64,000 bases of DNA, from positions 40,001 through 104,000 of the forward strand of contig JAOTOL010001062.1 in the NCBI GenBank assembly GCA_034440575.1. The letters are read 5' to 3'. Position numbers and translations under genes: made by a program. A model generated the notes under the pieces. That model had not been told where the DNA came from. It was given only the letters and a program-made list of their open reading frames with translations, and did not search any database. This DNA is from Imbricaverruca yamaguchii (Eukaryota; Arthropoda; Thecostraca; Neoverrucidae). This document shows, piece after piece, positions 46,920-59,279 of the stretch (the stretch's first letter is position 1; every line of letters begins with the position of its first letter).

Positions 46920-47802
46920 CGCCAGTGCCCTAGAGCTCTACTCAGGGGAGGCTCCAGCCCTAGGCAAAGTTGCAGTTACAATGACTCTCATATAGCCGGC
47001 GAGGACGGTCCTGGAAAGAGTGTTAGAGTTAACAGTAAGGGTCAGGAGGCTCGTGTCCCGTTTTGGCCATGTTCGAAGAAGCTGATGCAACGGACGTGGG
47101 TCACTCCTTCTGCCTGAGCTCCGCCTGAATATTTGCTTCAGACATGAAGAGAAGTTCCAGCGCGAAGATAGTGGTGTTGTTGCCCTTAGTGGTGTTGTGT
47201 TTGGAGTGGAGAGTTATTGCAATGGAATTGCCATAAAATGTGGTGGTGTGAAGAGCTTTGGTCAGGAACAGGTTAGGTTAGGTTAGGTTAGGTTTGGTTG
47301 GGTTAGCTTTGGTCTGGGCTCGAGAATGGGTGCTGATGACGATGATTCCGTTGACCGAGGCTTCAATGTCGGGATTTGCTAGGGGGCAGATGGCGAGCGG
47401 GAGGAGTTTTATCGGCCAGAAAACGTTGCCAAGAAGGAAGGAAACTGCTTCCCCGACAGGCTTGACGACTACTTAAGAGCCAATGTCGAGGTAACGTTCG
47501 GTGGATTGGATTGGTTCAGGTTGGGAGGGCGTGGTCTGGTTCTAGAAAGGGTCGAAACCAACTTCGCTACACGAAAAGTCTGACATAGACAAGAAGCGTC
47601 CGGAACAAGCACCGCTGAGATCCCTGTAGGGTCTCCTACAAACGCAAATTCTTGCTTATCTATACTCTTGCGTTCTGGATGGTAGCCGCCGTCAGAATGA
47701 ACAGCATACTGAAGATCGCTTCACATGTTCTGAGCATTGCCGACGGAGACCTCCACAAATGTCAGGCAGAGACCGCTCCCTCCGCTTCACGGCACGGGGG
47801 CG
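46920..47802. other. Intergenic with interstitial TTAGG tract
   Basis: No gene recognised between the CR1 remnant and the hAT target duplication. The only defined feature is the telomere-like tract at 47271-47294. Confidence 0.4.
47271..47294. repeat. Interstitial (TTAGG)n telomere-like tract
   Basis: Four GGTTA units plus GGTT, followed by degenerate GGTTTGGTTGGGTTAG. TTAGG is the ancestral arthropod telomere repeat. Confidence 0.85.
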
Positions 47803-47810
47803 ATGGGAGC
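47803..47810. repeat. 8-bp target-site duplication of the hAT element, left
   Basis: ATGGGAGC here and at 51031-51038 flank the transposon exactly. Eight bp is the hAT-typical duplication length. Confidence 0.95.
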
Positions 47811-48252
47811 TAGGGATGTCAAAATCCCGGGATTTACGAATCCCGGAATCCCAGGATTAAGAAATTTCAATCCCGGGATATCCCGGGATCCCGGGATTAC
47901 AGTTCAGTTGAAAATAAAGATGTAAAATAGGTATATAGGAGGTCGCAGTGATACCATTTCCTCTAATATATGCTGCGGTTGAAGAGCGTTGGCGTTCTGT
48001 TGCATTGGTTAGCTTCCAATTCTTAAATTAGTTCTGCAAAATGTAAGATACAAAACCTATATTGACCACGATAACAACAACTGAAAGTGTCACAAAACTT
48101 TATCATATTGAAGCACAATAATGTTTGTAACTTCCGAAACTTCGTCCGCAAATCATTTTGTTTACTCGTTTAGCATAATTTAAATACAAATATACCAACT
48201 GGATCCTGTATCACGCTGAAATAAGTATTGAGTCCTTAGAACAGAACGTTTA

Positions 48253-50121
48253 TTACCGATAACGACACTTCAGGAACACAAGCGCATCGATTGTTTCATC
48301 ATTTAAACATGAACGGACCTTGGAAACCACATGTCCTACAGTAGAAAACACTCTCTCGGACTCTACGCTCGTGGGGACAATCGTTTTGAGCCACTGATAG
48401 ACCATTTCCGTGAGCCTGCCACGGCCAGAAATTGTTATTGTGTCTAGCTCTTTCCTCACAGCCTTCGACAGTTGGCTTTGCCCTAGACCCTCCGGTGTGA
48501 CTGGCACTGCACCCTTTGAGACTTTCTCTAGCGCCATCTGCAGCTGTTGCTGTAGAGATGGTGGTGGAGGTGGCTGATCCACATCTGAGTCAGAATCGTG
48601 ATTGCGAGCTTGGTCTCCCGGCTCGGTGCATGCTTCACCAAGTCTTTCGAGGGTTGACGTGACGAAGTCTTGGACTTCCCTTTTTGTGGCACAGGGGAAG
48701 ATATGCTTGAAATCTTCGTCAGTGTCTCGCATGCACGTGTGAAGCGATTGGAGCACCGCCGCCGCACTCGACCGTCGCTGTTTGATCCGACGAATCAAAG
48801 CTTCAGAAAAGCTTTGGGCCATATCACTGGATTTCTGTGACAGTGAGGTCAGCATGAACCGTACAGCGGCCTCGGCTTCTAACAAGCCACACTCACGTCG
48901 ACACACTGATTCAGCTCCTAGCTTTAGTATGCTCAGGCATCTTACCATCTCCTGTATCAGATCCATTTCCCATTCTTCCACCATTTTCACGGTTCTCTCC
49001 GATGTCAATCAGAGCTTTATGAACGGCTGATGTCAGTTCGACAAAACGCTCGAGCATCGAATGCAGGCTGTTCCATCTTGTTTTGCAGTCTATTATCAAC
49101 ATCATTTCCTTTCCTTTCTCTTCTCTTCAACTACGTATTTTTGTAGTTTCTCATTTTTTACTGGGGATTTCCTGAACAATCGTACGATTTTTCGTACCTT
49201 TTTCACCACATCTAATTTGGAACCTCGAAGTTCGGAAAACTCGCTGATGTCCGACTCCCCTTCCGCGTCTTCGCCGGCGCTATCGTCTGAGTCACCACCA
49301 CCACTGCGGTGTGCTATGTCCGTGTACAGTACGTCGACTACCGCCAAGTGGATACCGTGCGCCAAGCACAGCTGATGCTCACATGGCAGCTGTTTGCCGA
49401 ATTTGATCATGACGGATGCCCCGTCACTGGTAACTGCCATCACGTGCTGAAGATCCAAGCCGAACTCGGCTAGCTTTTCTTTCAGAAGCTCGACGCATTT
49501 TTCGGCTGGCATGGAACCATGGCACCGAATGACGCCCAAGCCCCATACTTGCTCCTCACAGTGCACGTTAATACTCATGTAACGCCGGTTCCGCAGCGAG
49601 GTGTACTCATCTATGGTAAGTGAGAATCTGGAACCACCGGTTAGTGTGTCTTTCATTTCTGATTTCACTTCCATTTTGACCCGAGCACAGTGTCCCATCA
49701 CCCGCTTTTTAATGGTGTCGTGGTGGGTTGGCACGTTTTTAAATCCCTTTGCTGCCAGAAGGTCACGGAGATCGGGGGAAGAGCAGAACACGCTGAATGG
49801 CAAGCCGTCTCTGGCACACATCTTCGCCAATTTTTAATCCAAACCTTCTTCCGTACATGTTGGAAAGTAGCTATCAAGTCTTTTTTTCTCTGCTGGTCCT
49901 CGGTCCTCACTTGAGCACTGGGATGCGCTTGCACTTCCAGTTGAACTATCCGCGCATAGGTACGGATGATTCGTCTTCAAATGGACGTGCAGCCCTTTTG
50001 TTGAACCACCACTTATCTTCAGAACTTTGTTGCAGCGTTTACATTTAGCGGTTTGTCCTCCACGCTCACGTAGAAAATGTTCCCACACCGCACTTCCTTT
50101 AAACGGCACGTAATCTGACAT
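48253..50121 (-). pseudogene. hAT transposase (BED finger + RNase H fold + dimerisation domain), disabled
   Basis: From 50121: a BED zinc finger (CKRCNKVLKISGG, HLKTNHP), then the RNase H-like core with SLTIDEYTS and VTSDGASVM supplying catalytic Asp residues and CLAHGIHLAV as the Cys/His motif. The TRWNS motif and the C-terminal hAT dimerisation block (VYQWLKTIVPTSVESERVFS to LNDETIDALVFLKCRYR) follow. It would cut and paste its own TIRs. Three breaks are seen: an in-frame TAA at 49834-49836 just after the BED part, a frameshift near 49110-49125 before TRWNS, and a frameshift near 49000. All domains are otherwise present and in order, so inactivation looks recent. Confidence 0.92.
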
Positions 50122-50300
50122 TGCTTCTCAAAAGATCGAAAACAAACTAATAAACGTTAATGTTCACCATCAAACCCTATGCCAATCTGCAAATGCAATC
50201 TGCTCTACGAACAGGTCACGACGCGTGCCAGTACAGCGATGCTTTTCCGGCAACTGATCCCCGACGGCGGTAAATCCCCGGCGGCGGCGGCGGCAACGAC

Positions 50301-50460
50301 CAGAGGCGCAGCCAGGGACCAGGGGCGGCAAAGGGGCATTGGTCCCTCCCTTGCGGCCGATGTTTTCACTTTTCTGCATTGGAACTGCCCATGAGCAAAA
50401 GTTTGGCCCTTCCTTCAACATCAGCTTGCCCTCCTTGAGAAAATCGTGGCTGCGCCCCTG
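50301..50460. mobile_element. 160-bp hAT-type MITE nested in the hAT transposon
   Basis: Ends read CAGAGGCGCAGCCAGGG and, reverse-complemented, CAGGGGCGCAGCCACG. Flanking octamers GCAACGAC and GCAACGTG agree at 6 of 8 positions. It lies upstream of the transposase start (50121), inside the hAT right end. Confidence 0.75.
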
Positions 50461-51030
50461 GCAACGTGCGCTGTCAAGGTCAAGTGTATTTCCACTGCTC
50501 TCACGCTTACTGCGGCGACTTCGGAATAGCGTGGGAAGAGCGTGACCTTGTGAGCTTGTTTCAAATTGGGCGAGAGGGGGCGCAGTGTGGTTTATTTAAA
50601 CGAAGGATATATTATTATTCCATGATTTTTATAGGGGAATAACTTTATGTCTACCTATATTTCACTCACTTCGTGCTATCGGGTCCCGCACTATTTTGTT
50701 TTTTGCCAATGTCGGGGGGTCTGGGTGGCGGAGCCCCCCAGTTAGGGCCCCACAGGATTAGGTGAGTTAGTTTTGGCCAGGTTGAGCTTTAATATCACTT
50801 TTTCGATGATATAAAAATTTATAGCACAAAGTATGGGATTTATAGCACACGTGTAACTACCACCTTTTTATACCATTTCATTTTTTAACTATTTGACAAT
50901 TGTCATTGACTTGAGTACGTTCACTTTGAATAACAGCGGCATCCCGGGATTACCTGATTCTTAATCCCGGGATTCGGGATTGAACCAATCCCGGGATCCC
51001 GGGATCCCGATCCCGGGATTGACATCCCTA

Positions 51031-51038
51031 ATGGGAGC
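51031..51038. repeat. 8-bp target-site duplication of the hAT element, right
   Basis: ATGGGAGC, identical to 47803-47810. Confidence 0.95.
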
Positions 51039-51557
51039 GGCACGGGGGCTACCTATGCTGCCTCCCTCCCCGATAGCGACGTCCCTTGCCAAGGGACCGC
51101 CCTACAAGTTGGCCAGGTTTTTAGGAAAAAAATTGAATTGCAACTATGAATATTCTAAGATGTGAGCTCTTCCGCGCCGTCGACGCAGTGGGTCCGAGGG
51201 TCACGTGCACCCCTACCGGAGAAGTGGGTGGGACGAAATATATTACGAACCACCCACTCAGAAAAGTGGTAAGCCGCTCGTCACCTCTCACCCCCCCCCC
51301 TTCCTCTCTGACGACTCATGGGCCGACTCATGACTTCAAGTGACCTACTTGGCTGCAAAGTACTCTTTGTATTCGCAGGATATCAGAATACACGGTGAAA
51401 ATAACAAATTTGTGAACAGTAAAATAATTGTGGCAACGTGACGACCTTGAGGAAATCGTCGACAGAGAGCAGCAATAATCAGATCAGTTCAATGCACATT
51501 CAGAGTCTGACTTGTTGCATCCCGCTAAGTCCTGAATTTTCCTACATTTCCTGCACT
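51039..51557. other. Intergenic, nothing recognised
   Basis: No gene or repeat family found between the hAT element and the D element. Confidence 0.4.
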
Positions 51558-52889
51558 TTAACACGCGCCCTGGAGGGGGGGGGGGCGAAATCCGCCCACC
51601 CCTCCGGTTTTTCGTAGATAACTCCAGATGTTACCAGCCGATATACGCCATTGTTTGTGTACCTGCCAATAAATGACCGGCGCGTTGTTTGAAGTAAGAA
51701 AAATGATAATCGACTGAAAATTTTTCGAGTTAAGGGAATTTCCCAGAGCCAAATCACAAATATCGTCGCTGATGCGCTTCCGGTATACTAGCAAAAAGGA
51801 AGTGTTCTTGGCAAAACTAGCGACTTGTTTGATGTACATTGTCATGCTACATTGTTCCAGAGTCATGTCAAGTCACCGAGGTCAAGTCAGGTCAAGCTCA
51901 TAACAGGTTAACACACGCTCTAGAATGGGTATGCCGAAATCCGCCAATCCTTCCAATTTTTCGTACATAACTCCATATTGTACCGGCAGATATACGCCAT
52001 ATTTATCGCGTACCAGCTTAGAAATGACCGGCGCATTGTTTAAAGCAAGAAAAGTGGAAATCGGCCGAGAAGTTTTCAAGTTAGGGGCCGTTATAGTAAA
52101 AACAATTCACAGCGGCAGACCACAAAAATCGGCGCTGATGCGCTTCCCGTATATTGGCAATAGGGAAGTGTTCTTGACAACACTAGCGACTTGTTTGATG
52201 CATATTGTTATGCTATATAATTTAAAAGTCATGTTAGGCCGCCCAGGTCAAGTCAGGTCAAGTTAATGACAGGCTAATGGAGGCAAACCTGGTCAACTGG
52301 GATGTGTCATAAATGGAAATGACTGTCATGCGATTGATGTCACTTTACATGTTACTCCCTATACATCCCGAAATCTACTGTTTGTCATTGTGTGCCTAAG
52401 CATTTCCATCCTTTATTCATGTATTTCACTCCTTTATTTGCGAAGCCGATTGTGCCGAGCCGCCCAACGGAGCAGTCGGGATGGGAGCCCGGTTCCGGTA
52501 ACTGGAGCAGGTAATGACCTATTAAAGTGCTCCTATATAGGTGACCTGAGGTCAAATGGCGGATCTGACATCTGTATTGCATCATTAGTAATGTCCAAAA
52601 CATCATTAATGCCAATTTTGGAGCATTTAAACACAACCACAGTGATCCATAACAATGACAAGCCAAGCCACGCAAAACCAGAAAAATTTGCTATTTTGAC
52701 CTCATTTGACCTTGAAGATATTGACGCAAGATCATGCACTTTACACACAATAGATTTCACTATCGTGCCCATCCACCCTATGAATTTCGTTGCTCTAGCC
52801 TTCATAGGAGCTGAGATCTTAGGGGGGGCGCAGGCCGCCCCCCTCTCCAGGGCGGGTTATTTTCAGAGGCCCTCCAGGGCGCGTGTTAA
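51558..52889 (-). mobile_element. TTAA MITE family D, copy 5
   Basis: TTAA at 51558-51561 and 52886-52889. Termini are TTAACACGCGCCCTGGAGG on one side and, reverse-complemented, the same sequence on the other. It contains the duplicated module (51558-51910 and 51911-52270). Best-preserved termini of the family. Confidence 0.9.
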
Positions 52890-53626
52890 AAAATCTGTAC
52901 TTTAATTATAACCTATCCGATTATTTTCGATGCCGCTGATCGAATCCCTGGAAATAGTGGTTCACCTATGCTCGTGAGGACAGACTTACCGCTCGGAACA
53001 GTTTTATCCGACAACCTACACTACGCAATTTTCCCTTGACAAGAACACTTAATCCGTATTTCCACATTAACACCTAACCGTGTTATCCGTATAATCCGTA
53101 TAATCCATAGAATCCGTAGTAACACTTAATCGAACTATCGATTCGTAGGGAGAGACGAACACCGCAATCTTTGATAGGCGTTGCTCCAATCGCAGGATGG
53201 AAATGTTCCAAACGCGAACAGGCTCTATCGTTAGCTTCAACGACGGTCCATAGATTCGAGTAGCAGTCTTAGGTCTTAAGTCTAAAGCAGGTCTTAGGTA
53301 TCCAGTGCATTTTTGTAGAATAGGCGACCAAGTGTACTTGAAGGTCAAGGGGTTTTTGGAACTAAAGTGGGTCATCGGGCCTAAGGGATCTCCATGTATT
53401 CCTTGTGCGTCCTTTACTCTAACTTAAGTTCTCCCGCCACTGTAGCAAAGATAAAATGCTTCTCGTGTCGTAATTATGTATCTTTTTATCGGAATTTGGT
53501 CCGAAATCTTACTGGGATGGCTTTACGAACCAGAGTCATATTGTTAAGCAGAGCTTGTCACGTGGACCCTAGCCCCACCACCCGATCAGTGAATTTCGGT
53601 TCAACGGCAGAATTTTGACCCATAGA
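52890..53626. other. Intergenic, nothing recognised
   Basis: Only a short ATCCGTATA-like tandem near 53085-53115. No coding character. Confidence 0.4.
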
Positions 53627-54626
53627 TTAACACTCGCACGTCCGGAGGTCCGCGCCAACTTCTTATCTCCGGGGGGCAGATGTCTGCCCCCTAAGATCTC
53701 CAGAACTATGCTAGCTAGCGACAAACGGAAAACGGCGTTGGATAGCTGGTGGCAGGCGCTATCAAAAGTATTTCGGTCATTATTTTCCGCTCAGGTCAAT
53801 ATTCAAGTCACTGGGTGATCATAGGTCAAATTCGATCAGATCAGGTGGGACTCAGATATTGACACATATCTCAGTACCTGTAACAGATGGAAACAAACGG
53901 CGGACGCTATTCGACAGTCCTTGAAATGTGCGACCGACAATAGGCGGTGTGATTTAAGGTCAGGTCAACCGAAACTATGGCCTCAGGTCAAGGTCATGAA
54001 GTATCCTATGTAGGGTATGTAATGTATCAATCGACACGTCTTGGAGATGCAAGCACAATGACAGTAATTTCAGCTTTCTAGCTCAATGCAGTGCGATACA
54101 ATGCGCAGAAATGTGACAGTGATCTCAGGTGACCTCAGATGACCTCGGTGAGGTCAGTGAGAAAAAATTTCAGCGGTAATATTGAACATAGCTTAAAAAT
54201 ACAAGCCACAACCGCGGTGACATCATTCCGAAATCAAATATATAACCAGGAAACATTTGCATATTTTACAATAGCCCTATAATGGGGGAAGCCATGACGG
54301 CGACCTGACCTCAGGTCCATGCTACGAAGAAACAGATAGATATATATGTTATGGTCCCTGATGAGATCATGACGTGTTATAAGCTTGAAATCAATCGCCC
54401 AATTATTGTGGAAGTTATGCCACCTAGAACTCCGAATGTAGTTGGGTCACTTCGCCTGACCTGTTGACCTGACCTGAGATGACCTAAAGTTAGAATGTAT
54501 GAGGATATGCAGAAAAAAACACTGAGCAGCTATGCGAGGTTTGGCCTTGCTACCCCGATTAGATTGGGGGAAAAGTAGAAAATACCGCAGGTGGGAGATA
54601 TCTTCCCCCGGACGTGCGCGAGCTAA
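53627..54626 (+). mobile_element. TTAA MITE family A, copy 2
   Basis: TTAA at 53627; the right TTAA is mutated to CTAA (54623-54626). Colinear with 4459-5453 over its whole length, including the GGGGCAGATGTCTGCCCC hairpin and AGGTCA-rich core. Non-coding. Confidence 0.88.
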
Positions 54627-54639
54627 CGTGGCATCAATA

Positions 54640-54810
54640 CACTAACACGGCCGTCCGGGCAGCTCGGTCCAGGCCTTATCGGGCCAGTTGCCAACTGACA
54701 CTCCCAGTCCCAGCCGGTGGCTAAATTCGAGCGTGTGAAGCGACTCGAAGCCTGTCTTGCCAGGACAGGGGAGACCAGTACAGGCCAGCGCTCTAACCAA
54801 CGTGGCTACC
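54640..54810 (-). mobile_element. SINE family B, head half
   Basis: The reverse strand reads GTAGCCACGTTGGTTAGAGC, GCTGGCCTGTACTGGTCTCC and GGCTTCGAGTCGC, a tRNA-like A/B box pair, then the body shared with 415-600. It lies head-to-head with the copy at 54971. Confidence 0.7.
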
Positions 54811-54970
54811 GAGGGCGGTGAGACCCTGTTATGTGTAATGTGTTGCATTTGTATTGTGTCGCACATTGTTGTGGTATCCAAAACACCATAGGCTGCTGCA
54901 CCACAGAGGCATACATCAAAATGGTAAAATACTTGCAGAAGCGCAGCTTTATACATAAGGCATCATCAAA

Positions 54971-55205
54971 ATGTCGCCCCTATAGCTCTGTTGGTTGGAG
55001 CGCTGGCCCGAGAAAGAAGAGGACGCGCTTTCGGGCGGCACTGCGGTGCATTGACGGCACGCTAGTCTTTCGGTAAAAATTATGCCGATGAACCGGAATT
55101 CGTGGATCGGGTGGTGGGGCCAGGGTTCACACAACAAGCTCTGCTTAGCAACAGGACCCTAGTTGATGAAGCTGCCCTAGCAAGAACTCGGATTAATTTT
55201 CTTTA
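54971..55205 (+). mobile_element. SINE family B, internally deleted copy
   Basis: Head CTATAGCTCTGTTGGTTGGA (A-box-like), then an internal deletion relative to 415-760, and the tail AACCGGAATTCGTGG to ACTCGGATTAATTTTC shared with 600-750. Confidence 0.7.
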
Positions 55206-55229
55206 ATTAAAGAGATACAATCGCAGTTG

Positions 55230-55930
55230 TGAATACGAAATCATTGGCGTCTATGTGACGCCCTGTTCAAAACTAGCCCTACTTTGCATGTTTCGGAGCT
55301 CTCATCGCTCAGGCGGTTCCACCAATGGCGGCAGGGTGTTGTCTAGCCGTAGCCAGGTCAACTGGCCGGCCCACAGCGGTCGGGACGGTCAAGCCGGCGG
55401 CAGTACGGCGTCAGTCTGGCTGTCGGTGTCGACCTGGCTGCAGGGGTTCACCACCAGCGGCCGCCGACGCCGATCCCCCAGTGTGCTGACCCCTGACCGG
55501 AAGGTGATTATCTCAGGTGTGGCTGGACCGGGCCCATCCTCGCAGTGCTCGCTCATTGGGGGAATATCGCGTTGCATGGATGATATCGGTTGCGCTCATT
55601 GACGGATAATCGCGCGCATTTTCAGACGTGTTTTGCCATTGATTGCAGCAGGTTCTGCATACTGTAAGGGATGCTTTCCCACTGGGTTTTATGCTAAGGT
55701 TCAGAGGCGATCAGCGGGTACCACGGGTGCACAGACATCCCCCGACAAAGTGCACTTCTCCACCCATGTGCTGGTGTGCTGACTGTGCTGGGTCATTTCG
55801 GCCGTGCTCTCTCTATTCACCGTTTTGTGCCGCGCTCCAACGCCTGCTGAGTTTGGTCTCTGGCTCCGTACTCTGCCAATACCTCGGCACTAAACGCCGC
55901 TGGCTCTTTAGGCCCCTCAGTTAGCTTTTT
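55230..55930 (+). other. 5' flank of the duplicated secreted gene, copy 2
   Basis: Matches the reverse of 13400-14130, including the possible leader exon ending at GACCGGAAG then GTGATT (about 55505). Confidence 0.5.
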
Positions 55931-55969
55931 AGTACACTGACCTAATGTTGCCACAGTTCAAGGTCCATC

Positions 55970-56189
55970 ATGCCTCCTGGCTCCAGCGCCCGGAGGTGCC
56001 GGCCAGGGTCATCACTGCCGGTGACCTTTGTCTCGATTACCGCGACCCTGCTACTGATCTGTGACCCGTCATCGGCGGTTTTCCCCCGCTCAACGTTCGT
56101 GGCGGTACCGGCGCCATTTCTACACAAGAGTCAAGGGTTGATGCGAGAGCCGGCAAATGTGCTCGACACTGCCCTTGGCCTCAGCTCTT
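55970..56189 (+). CDS. Signal-peptide exon of a secreted protein, copy 2
   Basis: The 220-bp exon has the same ATG context, length and GTAAGT donor as minus 13165-13384, and reads the same signal-peptide-like run (LPVTFVSITATLLL). It differs at scattered residues without frameshifts or stops. The retained frame suggests that both copies were under coding constraint for some time, or that the duplication is young. The next conserved exon is the PAN-like one at 57086-57319. Confidence 0.55.
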
Positions 56190-57085
56190 GTAAGTATTTT
56201 GCTGAACATCGAACCATGTGCTGCAGCTGTGTGAGGTGTGCTGCCAAATGTCACCAGCTACGATTGTGCTCCTCCTCATGTTTGTTTTATCTGCTGAACA
56301 GTGAATACAAATGGGCAATATCAAGAAAGTAGTGTCCATTTCTGAAAATGGTTCGCGAAAAGCAGACAGCCACGATGCAAATGTTAGTTGGGAAGCATGC
56401 TTTCTCTTCTACAAAGTGGCCTTCCGTTACGCGGCACCAGTTGTGATAATTATACCACCAAAAATGTACAATGTACTCCGCAAGTTGCAAGAATGACTAT
56501 TTGTTATCTACGTCATCAGGAAACTTGGAGGTGAATCTTGGACGGAAAAAACATTGACTCGAGAGGAAGCATGCCTCACGATTAGCGGTACTGTCATCAG
56601 TTGTCATGAAATGTGATGGCCATGCCTCTCCGTAGCATTTCGGATCTGTCATCAATCGTCTTCTGCCATGTTGCAAAACTCAGGCATAAACTGTCCTTGT
56701 TTTCTGTTGTCGTCTGGTTACATGAATTGATTGAAATTGTTGGGTTGTGTATTCTCTGAGAAGGTTATCTTGGCTATCTTGGCTGAGAACCTTGGCTATC
56801 TTGGCTATCTTGGCTGAGTTGAGCCGGGCGTCGGCCGTGCGCGGCGGTACGGCTAGTGCGAATCGGTGGAAGTTCTCTGATAAAAAGTTAAAGTTCTCTG
56901 CCACTCAACTGTTTTTCTTTCTTCCAGGCACATTTCGCGTGGCATTGATGTCATGATACACCAATGCAACGTCTCTGCCCACATTGTCTTACAGCCTGCC
57001 AGAGGGCTAACGTGATACGTCGGATGCCTGATTTGGCCGGCAGAAAGTTCTAGTCATGAGTGTCTGATGAGTCGCGCTTTCCAAG

Positions 57086-57319
57086 TTGCGAGAGAACGCT
57101 CGACTCGACTTCGGTCAGTCAGCAACGGAACATGAGTGTCCGCCTCACATGAGTGCCCCGTTTCAGGCCGGTGTCTCACCCGCTGCTTTATGTCTGACGA
57201 GTGCCTTGGATGGAGCCACGACCCGACCTCCGACAACTGCACACTACACAGAGTCCGCGGTAATCGAGATACCGTACAGCATCATCCCGGCACTGAATTC
57301 CGACTGCGCCGACACCTCG
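57086..57319 (+). CDS. PAN/apple-like six-cysteine exon, copy 2
   Basis: From 57136 the frame reads HECPVSGRCLTRC, FMSDECLGWSHD and SDNCTLH, with all six cysteines and the tryptophan kept, and ends at CTCG then GTGAGA in phase 1 as in copy 1. The upstream acceptor TTGCAG of copy 1 is TTGCGAG here, so splicing may shift or fail. The shared upstream TGA in the cysteine frame is also present. No EB-like exon was found downstream before the window end, so this copy may be partial. Confidence 0.45.
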
Positions 57320-57443
57320 GTGAGACTGCTCTTCTGGAAACGAGTGCGAGCCATCCCGTCCCAACCACTTTGCCGTGCCTTATTCCTGTCCTGAGATAGG
57401 CGGTCTCGAGTCCCTGGATCCGACATTGTGTTGTTCGCGTACA

Positions 57444-58359
<916 letters not shown>

Positions 58360-58580
58360 TTAATTCGCCAAGTTTTCCTGGGTAAATTTTCTAACCCCGT
58401 CTCCGGGGGGGGCATTACAAGCCCCCCCTCTATGAAATTTATGTATAGCCACCCGTCAAATTTAGGTACCCTTACCCTTACGACAAGAACCGTTCGACAC
58501 GATTTGAGAAGTGGTGCAGCAAGTTCTAGGGGTCTGTGGTCCCCTTTCCTGTATTTTGTTCGGGGGTGAGCACTCAAACA
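58360..58580 (+). mobile_element. Divergent family G-like element
   Basis: TTAA at 58360-58363 is followed by AACCCCGTCTCCGGGG, the G hairpin, and CATTACAAGCCCCCCC. The body then differs from the other G copies. The right end is not defined, so the end coordinate is a guess. Confidence 0.5.
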
Positions 58581-59279
58581 CCCACGAGGGCCTTTCACAA
58601 TTCGCTTCTAAGTGAGGTTCTTTCAGATGCTGGAAGATAGCGTGAAATATCGAGTAGCGTCATTGTCGCACCGCTTAACTGGCAACATTTAACGTCTGTA
58701 GCTTTCACGCCTCCTGCCCTCACTTGGCACTTCTTTGCCAACGCCGTATGGGCACTTCTGTGCCGTCCCGGATATCGCACGAGGCTTACTGAATACTCAT
58801 ACATTTACCGATTGCTGTGCGCTATTATTACACCCATTGCTGTGCACAGTGTACAGCCGAGATCAACTACCTTCAGGCCTGGCGAGCCCCGGCCTTGAAT
58901 ACCACTATTTGTCTGTCCCGCTGTATTTTCTGCCAGCGGGGCAGACCAATAGCGGTCTACCCCGCTGTGGTCACTATTCAGCGATACTCGCTGACCTGCG
59001 AGTGCACGAAACATACAATTCACGGAGCGTTACCTACGTCCGCCCTGCGTGCTTTTAGCGGGGCATTCTGCAGCGAGCATAGATTGCGTCGGGTGGTTGT
59101 TAGCGCCTGGAGCTGCTTCTGTGCCGACCGGAGGGACTGGCCGGCTGCTTCGTGAGTGGTGTGCACTGGCTGTGCAACGGGAACCTGGTCGCATTGCTGA
59201 TTGTCGCTGGGGGATATGTGGGCTCCAAGCCCCAATACTCAAGGCGTGAGCACAGAGAGAGAGGAGAGAGGTGGGGGGC

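Larger units (their letters stand above)
47811..51030 (-). mobile_element. hAT transposon, 3220 bp, with TIRs
   Basis: Both ends begin TAGGGATGTCAA when read inward. Subterminal regions (47822-47905 and 50941-51020) carry many copies of AATCCCGGGATT, likely transposase-binding repeats. The element holds a BED-hAT transposase gene on the minus strand, and the flanking 8-bp duplication is perfect, which suggests a fairly recent insertion. Confidence 0.95.
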
